Of a stretch of 64,000 bases of DNA, positions 29,366-38,891 are shown in pieces. The translations under genes were made by a program, and so were the position numbers. Position 1 is the first letter of the stretch. The number at the start of each line of letters is the position of its first letter. This DNA comes from Herbiconiux flava (GTDB taxonomy: Bacteria; Actinomycetota; Actinomycetes; Actinomycetales; Microbacteriaceae): positions 1,798,001 through 1,862,000 of the forward strand of contig NZ_JACCBM010000001.1 of NCBI RefSeq assembly GCF_013409865.1, read 5' to 3'. The notes under the pieces are model-generated. The model was given only the letters and a program-made list of their open reading frames with translations. It was not told the DNA's origin and did no database searches.

Positions 29366-29391
29366 CCTGTTGCGGACATGTCCGGAACAGG
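29366..29391. promoter_or_regulatory. 26-base near-perfect palindrome between divergent genes
   Basis: Outer arms CCTGTT / AACAGG flank the perfect 12-base palindrome CGGACATGTCCG; of 13 base pairs only one (G opposite G at 29372/29385) fails. It lies in the 83-base gap between the F420-type gene and the Tat-exported protein, 38 bases before the latter's ATG. Its length and symmetry make it a strong operator candidate for an unlinked regulator. Confidence 0.7.
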
Positions 29392-29429
29392 CTCTAGCTG
29401 CCGGGCCCGCCACCTCGGAGAGTGAGAAG

Positions 29430-30323
29430 ATGCCCGAAGACTCGCTCTCCGACCTGTTCGCCCTCTTCTCGCACCGGTCGACGGATGCTCGTCGCAGCGG
29501 TGTCTCGCGCCGCACCGTCCTCGGCGCGGCGTGGTCGGCCCCCGTCATCGTCGCCGCCGTCGCCGCGCCGCTCGCGGCCGCCAGCACCGGTCGGCCGGAC
29601 GCGTCGCTGTTCTGGTCGGAGGCGGACGGGATCCAGGGGCAGTCGTCGCTTCTCACTCTGATGGTGCCGAGCGGGTCGCCCGGTATCGGCAGCACGGCGA
29701 CGATCGTGCTGCAGCTCACGCCGTACGGGAACATCCCGGAGACGATCGGCTCGGGGCGATGGACGTACACCCCGAACTTCGGGGCGTACTCCGCGACTCT
29801 CACGTCGCCCGTCGGGGGCGTGACCGGGGGCACCAGGGGGTTCACCATCGATGAGTGGGGCGAGCTCTCGGGCCCGTACACCGTCGTCGCGACCTACACG
29901 AACGACAAGGAACCGGGCTCGCTGACGGCGACCATCAGGGTCGGTTTCGGGCCCGAGCCGACGCTCGAGTGGCTCACCGATCCCGCGGAGTTCGGCACGA
30001 CGACGACGCTGAGGCTCACGGTGCCTCCCGAGTCGTACGCGATCGGCCGGCGGGGGCTCCTGGCCGACCTCAATCAGTTCCCTCCCCCCAATCAGACCCC
30101 GCCGTTCCCGGCGGGCACCACGGTCATGAAGGCGCCGGGGTGGACGGACTACGTCGATCCCGACCAGGGCGTGAAGGCCTTCCAGCTCGACCCCCTGACG
30201 GAGGGTGTCCACGACTTCGTCTACACCCTCGGCGCCGGTACCGCGGCGGTGACGCCGAGCACGATCCTGATCGTAGGCAAGGGCGTGCCGCCCCAGGCGC
30301 CCCTCCGCATCGTCCCGGCCTAG
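29430..30323 (+). CDS. Tat-exported protein of unknown function
   Basis: A 297-residue secreted protein. The ATG 29430 follows GGAG by 9 bases. The N-region carries a twin-arginine motif (SRRTVLGAAW, Arg27-Arg28), a hydrophobic stretch (APVIVAAVAAPLAAA) and a likely cleavage after AAAS near 52. The mature part is beta-rich with Thr/Gly/Ser repeats of the pattern LTLMVPSG and LRLTVPPES, resembling two immunoglobulin-like or fibronectin-like domains. No catalytic motif was found. It is secreted folded, as Tat implies. Function unknown. Confidence 0.78.
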   Translation: MPEDSLSDLFALFSHRSTDARRSGVSRRTVLGAAWSAPVIVAAVAAPLAAASTGRPDASLFWSEADGIQGQSSLLTLMVPSGSPGIGSTATIVLQLTPYGNIPETIGSGRWTYTPNFGAYSATLTSPVGGVTGGTRGFTIDEWGELSGPYTVVATYTNDKEPGSLTATIRVGFGPEPTLEWLTDPAEFGTTTTLRLTVPPESYAIGRRGLLADLNQFPPPNQTPPFPAGTTVMKAPGWTDYVDPDQGVKAFQLDPLTEGVHDFVYTLGAGTAAVTPSTILIVGKGVPPQAPLRIVPA

Positions 30324-30387
30324 TTCGGGCCGGTTGAGCGGGCTCGACGCTCTGTCGTTGCAACTCACGATCCGCTATATTCAAGGC

Positions 30388-30909
30388 ATGACTCCGGCCG
30401 CCGAACTCCTTCGCAGTGCGCGGGTGACATCGGGGCTCACGCAGCGTGAGCTGGGGGAGCGGGCGGGCGTCACCCAGAGCGTCATCAGCGCCTACGAGAG
30501 CGGCCGACGCGAGCCGTCGCTGACCACGCTCTCGAAGCTGGTGGGCGCCACCGGGCTCCGCCTCGAGACGCGAATCGCGGCCGCGGAGCGAGCCGACGAC
30601 GTGGCGCGGGCGGCTGGAGCCGGCCTGCGCTCGCTCGTGCGCGAACGACGTGAGGAGCTCGAAGCCGCGCTCGGGGCGCTCGGTGCTACGGGCATCCGGG
30701 TCTTCGGCAGTGTCGCCCGCGGCGAGGCGACAAGTGAGAGCGACGTCGATCTGCTCGTCCAGCTCGACGAAGGTGTCGGCCTTTTCAACCTCGCCCGGAT
30801 GCGCGGGGAAGCGGAACGGATCCTCGGGGTCGCCGTCGACGTCGTACCGGAGGACTCTCTCAAGGCTGACGTGCGGGAGAGCGTCCTCGCCGACGCGGTC
30901 GAGCTGTGA
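30388..30909 (+). CDS. HTH-MNT fusion, MntA-like antitoxin
   Basis: A 173-residue two-domain protein. ATG 30388 (MTPAAELLRSARV) begins the XRE HTH (about 5-58, LTQRELGERAGVTQSVISAYESG). Residues 95-170 are a minimal nucleotidyltransferase with the intact G-S-x10-D-x-D signature (Gly107-Ser108, Asp119, Asp121) and a third acid at Asp151. MntA antitoxins AMPylate their HepT partner. Its stop overlaps the HepT start (GTGA). The extra HTH is not present in the minimal MntA and would let one protein both modify the toxin and regulate the operon. Confidence 0.9.
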   Translation: MTPAAELLRSARVTSGLTQRELGERAGVTQSVISAYESGRREPSLTTLSKLVGATGLRLETRIAAAERADDVARAAGAGLRSLVRERREELEAALGALGATGIRVFGSVARGEATSESDVDLLVQLDEGVGLFNLARMRGEAERILGVAVDVVPEDSLKADVRESVLADAVEL

Positions 30910-31232
30910 GGCGGAGCGACGAGAAGCTCCTCGGCGACATCGCGGTCGCGTGCGCGGCGATCCTCGACTATTCGAGCCGGGCATCCGCACCCGAGGATCT
31001 CGTCTTCGACGCCATCCGAATCAGGCTCGTCGAGATAGGCGAGGCGGTCAAGGGGCTGAGCGAAGCGGCGACGGCCCAGGAGCCCGACGTGCCGTGGAAG
31101 GACATCGCGCGCATGCGGGATTCGCTCGCGCACCACTACTACTTCGACACCTCGCACGCCATCGTCACGGAGACCGCGCGGACGGACATCCCCGTGCTGT
31201 ATCAGGCGGTTGAACGGCTTCTCGCCCGATAG
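30906..31232 (+). CDS. hepT: HepT-like HEPN toxin (RNase)
   Basis: A 108-residue all-helical HEPN protein, GTG start overlapping the antitoxin stop. The catalytic Rx4HxY motif is complete: Arg71, His76, Tyr78 (RDSLAHHYYF). In the known HepT/MntA (type VII) systems the toxin is an RNase and the antitoxin transfers AMP to the Tyr of this motif. All catalytic residues are kept, so an active toxin is likely. Confidence 0.92.
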   Translation: MRRSDEKLLGDIAVACAAILDYSSRASAPEDLVFDAIRIRLVEIGEAVKGLSEAATAQEPDVPWKDIARMRDSLAHHYYFDTSHAIVTETARTDIPVLYQAVERLLAR

Positions 31233-31292
31233 CTGCCGAGGGTGGGGCGCCCGCTCTTGACGGGTGGCGCGAGGGTGGAGGATGGTGGCCGC

Positions 31293-31697
31293 ATGAGCCT
31301 GTTCATCACGTGCCCCGTCGCCGACGTCGAGCGGGCGACCGCGTTCTACACCGCCCTGGGGTGGAGCCTGAACACCGAGATGTCGGGGGAGCAGGTGTCG
31401 TGCTTCGCGATCGGGGCCGAGCAGTACGTGATGCTCGGCAGCCGGGAGATGTACGCGGGCGTCGGCGGCGTCGAGGAGCTGATCGGCGGGCCCGGCACGC
31501 CCTCGAAGGTGACGGTGTCGTTCGATCTCGGCAGTCAGGAGGCGGTTGACGAGCTCGTCGACCGCGCGGGGGCTGCCGGCGGACGGATCGGGGACACCGA
31601 CGACTACCCCTTCATGTACCAGCGCCAGTTCGATGACCCCGACGGGTACCACTACTCCCCGTTCTGGATGAAGCCCGCCGCCGAGCCGGCCGGCTGA
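31293..31697 (+). CDS. VOC-family (glyoxalase/bleomycin-resistance-like) protein
   Basis: A 134-residue single VOC-fold protein. ATG 31293 (MSLFITCPVADVERATAFYTALGW) follows GGAGG. The blocks TPSKVTVSFDLGSQEAVDELVDRAGAAGG and YQRQFDDPDGYHYSPFWM show the second beta-alpha-beta module with the late metal-binding-type His and Asp. The substrate is unknown; resistance and isomerase roles are both common in this fold. Confidence 0.9.
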   Translation: MSLFITCPVADVERATAFYTALGWSLNTEMSGEQVSCFAIGAEQYVMLGSREMYAGVGGVEELIGGPGTPSKVTVSFDLGSQEAVDELVDRAGAAGGRIGDTDDYPFMYQRQFDDPDGYHYSPFWMKPAAEPAG

Positions 31698-31772
31698 GCG
31701 GCCGCGCCGCCGGCCGGTCGGCCGCCGAGCCAGCCGCCCGCCGGCCCGGCCGGCCGAGCGGGGCGACGCCCG
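31698..31772. other. G+C-only convergent intergenic region
   Basis: 75 bases between two convergent genes, dominated by GGCCGGCC-type runs that can form many short hairpins. It may serve as a shared terminator, but no T tract is present on either strand. Confidence 0.35.
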
Positions 31773-33206
31773 CTACGGAGCCGCGGGCGCGTGGCGGTCG
31801 AGGAACTCGAAGACCTCCGTGGTGTCGACGCCCGTGAAGCCCGAGGTGGGCATCGCCGCGTGCAGCGACGAGTTGAGGCGCGCCGACGGGTGCGCCTGGC
31901 CCGCCCAGCGCGACGCGAGGCCCGCCGGCGGCCGGCGGCAGCAGGAGTCGTCGGGGCAGGTCGACGCGAAGCGGTTGGGGGTGCCGCGGCCGCGGAACCA
32001 CTTCGCGTGCGCGAACGCCGTACCGACCGAGACCGAGAACTGGCCGCGCGACGAGGGCTGGATGCGCGAGGTGCACCAGTAGGTGCCCGCCGGCTTGTCC
32101 GTGTACTGGTGGTACGGGCTGAAGCGGTCCTCGACGTCGAAGACGCGGCGCGCGCTCCAGAAGCGGCAGACGGTCTGGCCTTCGACGGCGCCGAGGGCGT
32201 CGGTGGGGAAGGCGACGCTGTCGTTCTCGTAGGCCTTCGAGATGGTGCCCGACTCGTGCACCTTGAGGAAGTGCACCGGGATGCCGAGGTGCTCGGTCGC
32301 GAGGTTCGTGAAGCGGTGGGCCGCCGTCTCGTAGCTGACGCCGAAGGCGTCGCGCAGGTCCTCGACCGAGAGCTCACGCGCATCCTTCGCCGGTCTCAGG
32401 ATGCTCAGCGCACTCGCTTCGGGAATGAGCAGCGCCGCGGCGAGATAGTTCGTCTCGACCCGCTGCTGCAGAAACGCCGCGTAGTCGGCGGGCTCGTCGT
32501 GCTTCAGCACGTGCGACGCGAGCGCCTGGAGCACGACCGAGCGCGGATCGGCGTCGGGCGACTGACCGAGCGGCACATAGATCCGGCCGTGGCGGAGGTC
32601 GGTGACCGAGCGGGTGGAGCCCGGGAGGTCGCCGACGTAGTGCAGCGTGAAGCCGAGGTGCGAGGCGAGGTCGGAGGCGACGCGCTGGGAGAGCGGGCCT
32701 CCCGTGTGTCCGACTGCCGCGTGCAGGGAGGCCGCGGTCTGCTCGAGCTCGGCGAAGTAGTTGTGGCGGTGGCGCATCGAGCGACGCAGGAGCGTGTTGG
32801 CTCGGCGGGCCTCTTCGGGGGTCGCGGCGCGTTCGCCGTGCATCCGCTCGAGCTCGCGGTGGAGGCCCAGGATCGTTCTGATCGCCTCGTCGCTGAGGGA
32901 CTTGCGGAGGGGGAGGGCCGGCAGGCCGAGCGAGGCGAACAGGGGGCCTCGCTGGGCACGTTCGAGCGCGATCTCGAGGGCGGCGCGGCCGGTGGGCGGC
33001 GTCGAGTCCATCAGCTGATCGAGGCCCACGTCCAGAGCGGTGGCGAAGCGCTGCAGCTCGCCGAGCTTCAGTTCGCGCTTGCCGTTCTCGACGACCGAGA
33101 CCTGCGAGGCGGCCCGGCCGATGGCGCTGCCGAGCTCGTCGAGGGTGAGGCCGCGCGCGGTGCGCAGCTGGCGGATGCGGCGGCCGATGGTGAGGGAGTC
33201 GGGCAT
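31773..33206 (-). CDS. ramB: RamB-like XRE regulator of acetate/glyoxylate metabolism
   Basis: A 477-residue regulator. ATG 33206 ([20 protein letters not shown]) is preferred over 33245, which would add a non-family leader. The HTH is at about 5-60 ([21 protein letters not shown]), followed by an IrrE/ImmA-like central region ([39 protein letters not shown]) that keeps the fold. The C-terminal domain has Cys clusters ([23 protein letters not shown]), as in the DUF2083 end of this group. Corynebacterium RamB represses aceA and aceB in glucose medium. Here it is divergent from those two genes, which makes it their most likely regulator. Confidence 0.9.
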   Translation of the reverse strand: MPDSLTIGRRIRQLRTARGLTLDELGSAIGRAASQVSVVENGKRELKLGELQRFATALDVGLDQLMDSTPPTGRAALEIALERAQRGPLFASLGLPALPLRKSLSDEAIRTILGLHRELERMHGERAATPEEARRANTLLRRSMRHRHNYFAELEQTAASLHAAVGHTGGPLSQRVASDLASHLGFTLHYVGDLPGSTRSVTDLRHGRIYVPLGQSPDADPRSVVLQALASHVLKHDEPADYAAFLQQRVETNYLAAALLIPEASALSILRPAKDARELSVEDLRDAFGVSYETAAHRFTNLATEHLGIPVHFLKVHESGTISKAYENDSVAFPTDALGAVEGQTVCRFWSARRVFDVEDRFSPYHQYTDKPAGTYWCTSRIQPSSRGQFSVSVGTAFAHAKWFRGRGTPNRFASTCPDDSCCRRPPAGLASRWAGQAHPSARLNSSLHAAMPTSGFTGVDTTEVFEFLDRHAPAAP

Positions 33207-33266
33207 GTCTCCATCGTGGGCGGGGAGGAGTGACGTCAGCGTCATGCCGGGAGTCTGGCACAGGAC

Positions 33267-33289
33267 GTTCTTCGGGAAAACAGAAGAAC
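33267..33289. promoter_or_regulatory. Putative RamB operator(s) upstream of aceA
   Basis: GTTCTTC and GAAGAAC, perfect 7-base arms separated by 9 bases, with a further CCGAAGTTC copy at 33292-33300. They sit in the 182-base gap between ramB and aceA. The corynebacterial RamB consensus (AA/GAACTTTGCAAA) is not seen, so recognition would be different. Confidence 0.55.
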
Positions 33290-33388
33290 GGCCGAAGTTC
33301 TGCCGAGAAAGGCGGTGAAGAGCGGATGCGCGGCCCGGATAGTCGAAGTCAGCCCCCGTTTCACGGCACCGACGCAAGGAGCGACACC

Positions 33389-34681
33389 ATGACCATCCGC
33401 CCCGGAGACCAGACCCAGACCGCCGCCGAGCTCGAGCGCGAGTGGAAGACCGACGCCCGCTGGAGCGGCGTCGAGCGCGACTACACCGCCGCCGACGTCA
33501 TCGCCCTGCGCGGCCGCGTCGCCGAGGACGCCACCCTCGCCCGCCGCGGCGCCGAGAACCTCTGGAGCCTGCTGCACGACGACACCACCTGGGTCGCCGC
33601 CCTCGGAGCCCTCACGGGCAACCAGGCGGTGCAGCAGGTGCGCGCCGGCCTCAAGGCCATCTACCTCTCGGGCTGGCAGGTCGCGGCCGACGCCAACCTG
33701 AGTGGCCAGACCTACCCCGACCAGAGCCTCTACCCGGCGAACTCGGTGCCGGCCGTGGTGCGGCGCATCAACAACGCGCTGCTGCGGGCCGACCAGATCG
33801 AGCACGCCGAGGGCATGCCGAAAAAGGAATGGCTCGTGCCGATCGTCGCCGACGCCGAGGCCGGCTTCGGTGGCCCGCTGAACGCGTACGAGCTGATGAA
33901 GTCGATGATCCAGGCGGGCGCCGCAGGCGTGCACTGGGAGGACCAGCTCGCCAGCGAGAAGAAGTGCGGGCACATGGGCGGCAAGGTGCTCGTGCCGACC
34001 AGCCAGCACATCCGCACTCTCAACGCCGCGCGGCTGGCCGCCGACGTGGCGGGCGTGCCGACGATCGTCATCGCCCGCACCGACTCACTCGCCGCGAACC
34101 TCATCACGAGCGACGTCGACGAGCGCGACCAGCCCTTCCTCGACGGCACCCGCACGCCCGAGGGCTTCTTCGGCACGACGCCGGGCATCGAGACGGTCGT
34201 CCAGCGGGGCTTGGCCTACGCGCCCTACGCCGATCTGCTCTGGGTCGAGTCGAGCGAGCCCGACATCGAGCTGGCCCGCTCGTTCGCCGAGGCCGTCCAC
34301 GCCGAGCACCCCGGCAAGCTCCTCGCCTACAACTGCAGCCCCAGCTTCAACTGGAAGGCGAAACTCAGCGACGACCAGATCGTCACCTTCCAGAGCGATC
34401 TCGCGGCGATGGGCTACGCCTTCCAGTTCATCACCCTGGCGGGCTTCCACGCCCTCAACCACTCCATGTTCACGCTCGCCCGCGGCTACCAGCAGCGGCA
34501 GATGAGCGCGTACGTCGAGCTGCAGGAGGCCGAGTTCGCCTCCGAGGCCGACGGCTACACCGCCACGAAGCACCAGCGTGAGGTGGGCACCGGCTACTTC
34601 GACCGGATCGCCACGGCCCTGAACCCCACGAGCGCCACCCTCGCGCTCGTCGGGTCGACCGAGTCCGAGCAGTTCCACTAG
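33389..34681 (+). CDS. aceA: Isocitrate lyase
   Basis: Cleaves isocitrate to glyoxylate and succinate, first step of the glyoxylate shunt. The 430-residue protein is the usual bacterial size. ATG 33389 follows AAGGAG. The catalytic loop [14 protein letters not shown] (near 191-204) is intact, as are [23 protein letters not shown] and the late motif [10 protein letters not shown]. It is first in aceA-aceB, divergent from the RamB-like regulator, and should be expressed on acetate or fatty acids. Confidence 0.97.
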   Translation: MTIRPGDQTQTAAELEREWKTDARWSGVERDYTAADVIALRGRVAEDATLARRGAENLWSLLHDDTTWVAALGALTGNQAVQQVRAGLKAIYLSGWQVAADANLSGQTYPDQSLYPANSVPAVVRRINNALLRADQIEHAEGMPKKEWLVPIVADAEAGFGGPLNAYELMKSMIQAGAAGVHWEDQLASEKKCGHMGGKVLVPTSQHIRTLNAARLAADVAGVPTIVIARTDSLAANLITSDVDERDQPFLDGTRTPEGFFGTTPGIETVVQRGLAYAPYADLLWVESSEPDIELARSFAEAVHAEHPGKLLAYNCSPSFNWKAKLSDDQIVTFQSDLAAMGYAFQFITLAGFHALNHSMFTLARGYQQRQMSAYVELQEAEFASEADGYTATKHQREVGTGYFDRIATALNPTSATLALVGSTESEQFH

Positions 34682-34744
34682 GCCGAGATTCCTGCGAGCC
34701 GCCACACCAGCCAGCCCCACGACGAGCCGAAAAGAGACACGACC

Positions 34745-36373
<1,629 letters not shown>

Positions 36374-36381
36374 GCCGAGGC

Positions 36382-36407
36382 GCCCGGCCGAGGCACCCGA
36401 GCCGGGC
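36382..36407. terminator. Possible aceB terminator hairpin
   Basis: GCCCGG and CCGGGC arms with a 14-base loop begin 8 bases after the aceB stop. There is no T tract on the plus strand, so it would be a weak or Rho-assisted site. Confidence 0.3.
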
Positions 36408-36454
36408 ATCGGCCGCGTGACGCCACCGCCTCCGTGCCCGCCATAATGGTGGGC

Positions 36455-38059
36455 ATGGAGGCGGATGCGGTCGGGACCATCGTGTGGATCGTCTCGTTCG
36501 TCGTCGTCACGGTCGCCGTCACCGGAGTCGCCGGCCGCGTCGGCTGGTCGGCACCGGTCGCGCTGGTGGCGGTCGGGGCGCTCGTCTCCTTCATCCCGGG
36601 AGTGCCGACGATCGCGGTCGAGCCCGACCTCATCCTCTACGGGTTGCTGCCGCCGCTGCTGTTCGCGGCGGCCATCCGCACCTCGTTCGCCGACGTGCGG
36701 GCGAGGCGCGACGGCATCCTGCTGCTCTCGGTCGGCCTCGTGGTGTTCACCGTGGTCACCGTCGGGCTGACCGCCTGGCTGATCATCCCGGCCATCTCAC
36801 TCGCGGCGGCCTTCGCCTTCGGTGCGGTCGTCGCGCCGACGGATGCGGTGGCCGTCACCGCGATCGCCGGCCGTCTCAAGCTGCCCCGCCGCCTGGTCAC
36901 CGTGCTCGAGGGCGAGAGCCTGCTCAACGACGCCACCGCACTGGTCGCCCTGAACGCCGCGATCGCAGCGATCGTCAGCGCCAACACGCCGGGCGCCGAG
37001 CCGCTGACGCCGTGGGGGATCATCCTCGAGTTCGTGATCGCGGTGGCCGTGGGCGTCGGGGTCGGCTTGCTCGTGGGCTGGGTGTTCGCGCTCATCCGCA
37101 AACAGCTGCGCTCGCCGGTGCTCGACACCAGCCTGTCGCTGATCACACCGTTCGTGGCGTTCATCCCGGCGCAGTTCCTGCACGGCTCCGGCGTGCTGGC
37201 GGTCGTGGTCGCCGGACTGTACCTCGGCTTCAAGGCGCCCGTCATCCAGACCGCCGAGTCGCGCATCGCCGAGTCGCTGAACTGGCGCACCATCCAGTTC
37301 CTGCTCGAGAACGCGGTGTTCCTGTTCATCGGTCTGAGCCTGTTCGGCATCTTCCAAGGGGTGGCGGACAGCGGGCCCGGCCTCTGGCCGACCGTCGTCA
37401 TCTCGGTGGTGCTGCTGCTGGCGATCTTCCTGTCCCGCTTCGTCTGGATGATCTTCACCACCTCCGTCTACCGCTTCGGCCCGGGCTGGCTGCGCAACCG
37501 CGGCTGGAGCTGGCGCAACGGCATCGCGGTGTCGTTCGCGGGCATCCGCGGGGTGGTGACGCTCGCGGCCGTGTTCCTGCTGCCGGAGGAGACGCCCGAG
37601 CGCTCGTTCCTGCAGTTCCTGGCGTTCGTCGTGGTGGTGGGCACGCTCGTCGAGGGCGCCTTCCTGCCCTTCGTGATCCGCCGGCTGCGGCTGCCCCCGC
37701 CCGACTTCTCCCAGGAGATGACCGAGGTGCACATGCTGATGGCCGAGGCGCAGGGCCAGGGCCTCGCCCGGCTCGAGAGCGAGGTCACCGACGCCGACGA
37801 GCAGCGGGTGGTCGACCGTCTGCGCCTGAACGCGACCTTCTTGACGGATGCCCTCGAGAACCCCTCGCCGGAGGGCACCGAGCCCCCGGCGCGCGCCTAC
37901 AACCGCCTGCGCCGCATCATGATCGAGGCCGAGCGGCAGGCCGTGCTGCAGGCGCGTTCGGAGGGCCGGTACCAGGAGCGGGCCGTGAAGTCGGTGCTCG
38001 CCAAGATCGACGTCGAGGAGACCGAGCTCAACATCGGCAAGCCCCGCAAGGGGGAGTGA
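36455..38059 (+). CDS. Na+/H+ antiporter, CPA1 family (NhaP-like)
   Basis: A 534-residue transporter with about 12 TM helices and a charged cytoplasmic tail of about 130 residues. Transport-core motifs are present: APTDAVAVTAIAG (near 125) and GESLLNDATALVALN (near 155), with the ion-coordinating Asp in both. ATG 36455 (MEADAVGT) begins directly before TM1; in-frame starts at 36434/36446 add a few codons. The tail (RLRLNATFLTDALENP onward) is a regulatory region typical of the bacterial CPA1 type. A second family member is at 55862. Confidence 0.93.
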   Translation: MEADAVGTIVWIVSFVVVTVAVTGVAGRVGWSAPVALVAVGALVSFIPGVPTIAVEPDLILYGLLPPLLFAAAIRTSFADVRARRDGILLLSVGLVVFTVVTVGLTAWLIIPAISLAAAFAFGAVVAPTDAVAVTAIAGRLKLPRRLVTVLEGESLLNDATALVALNAAIAAIVSANTPGAEPLTPWGIILEFVIAVAVGVGVGLLVGWVFALIRKQLRSPVLDTSLSLITPFVAFIPAQFLHGSGVLAVVVAGLYLGFKAPVIQTAESRIAESLNWRTIQFLLENAVFLFIGLSLFGIFQGVADSGPGLWPTVVISVVLLLAIFLSRFVWMIFTTSVYRFGPGWLRNRGWSWRNGIAVSFAGIRGVVTLAAVFLLPEETPERSFLQFLAFVVVVGTLVEGAFLPFVIRRLRLPPPDFSQEMTEVHMLMAEAQGQGLARLESEVTDADEQRVVDRLRLNATFLTDALENPSPEGTEPPARAYNRLRRIMIEAERQAVLQARSEGRYQERAVKSVLAKIDVEETELNIGKPRKGE

Positions 38060-38103
38060 GGCGCGTCGGCGCGAGCCGGCAGCGGCACCCGCAGGTGCGC
38101 CCG

Positions 38104-38865
38104 CTACCGGCGCTCGGCCAGGAAGCCCTCGATGAACGTCGCGGTGTCGTGCCAGTTGTGCACGGCCACGGTGTCGATCCCCATCGCCTTGACCGGGTAG
38201 TCGTTGCCGCCCTCGTCGAGGCGGTCGCCGACGAAGAGCATGTCGTCCTGCGCGATGCCGGTCAGCTCGGCCAGGCGGTTCATGCCGTAGGCCTTGTCGA
38301 TGCCCTTGCGGGTGATGTCGACCGAGGTCGAGCCGCCGGAGCGCACCTCGAGCTCGGGCAGCCGCTCGGCGACGGCGGCGCGGAGGAGTTCCTTCTTCGC
38401 GCCGTCCGGGTCCCAGGCCGACTTGATGTCGACGGGGGCCGCCTGGCCGAGGGCCGAGAAGGTGATCTGCGAGCCGCGGTCCTCCAGCACGGGGCCGAAG
38501 GTCTCGGTCTCCCAGAGGCCCAGGCGCTTGGCCTCGGCCTCGAGGGCCGCCTGGGCCTCTGCCTTCTGCTCGTCGGTGAGGTTCTCGGCGTAGACCTGCG
38601 TCCACCCGTCGTTCTCGTAGCGGTAGTACTGGGTGCCGCAGGTGGGCATGAGGTGCAGGCGCGCGAGCTTGTCGCCGGCCGACGCCGGCAGGTTCGCCAC
38701 GAGCTGCGACTCGAACTGGCCGAACTGGCCTCCCGAGATGACGCACACGGGCACGACGTCGAGCAGTTCGACGAGCAGCTCCGCCATGCGCGGGTTGAGG
38801 GGCGCCTTCGAGGGCGCGAGCGTGTCGTCGAGGTCGAAGGCGACCAGGCGGACGTTCGTCGTCAA
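38104..38865 (-). CDS. HAD-superfamily phosphatase (eukaryotic-type phosphomannomutase-like, Cof-type)
   Basis: A 253-residue HAD protein. The start is TTG 38865, 8 bases after GAGGAG, giving TTNVRLVAFDLDDTLAPSK; the coding frame continues upstream without a better start. Motif I (DLDDT, Asp11/Asp13), the C2-cap region (about 80-180) and motif IV (VGDRLDEGGND) are intact. In sequence it is closest to eukaryotic phosphomannomutase-like HAD-IIB enzymes, which work on hexose phosphates. Whether it acts as a mutase or a phosphatase is not decided by sequence. Confidence 0.88.
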   Translation of the reverse strand: MTTNVRLVAFDLDDTLAPSKAPLNPRMAELLVELLDVVPVCVISGGQFGQFESQLVANLPASAGDKLARLHLMPTCGTQYYRYENDGWTQVYAENLTDEQKAEAQAALEAEAKRLGLWETETFGPVLEDRGSQITFSALGQAAPVDIKSAWDPDGAKKELLRAAVAERLPELEVRSGGSTSVDITRKGIDKAYGMNRLAELTGIAQDDMLFVGDRLDEGGNDYPVKAMGIDTVAVHNWHDTATFIEGFLAERR

Positions 38866-38891
38866 GCGGAGTTCTCCTCTGTCGGCCGCTG

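Noticed and set aside
29366..29391. Palindrome as an intrinsic terminator
   Set aside because: It lies between two divergent starts, with no T tract, so an operator is the better reading.
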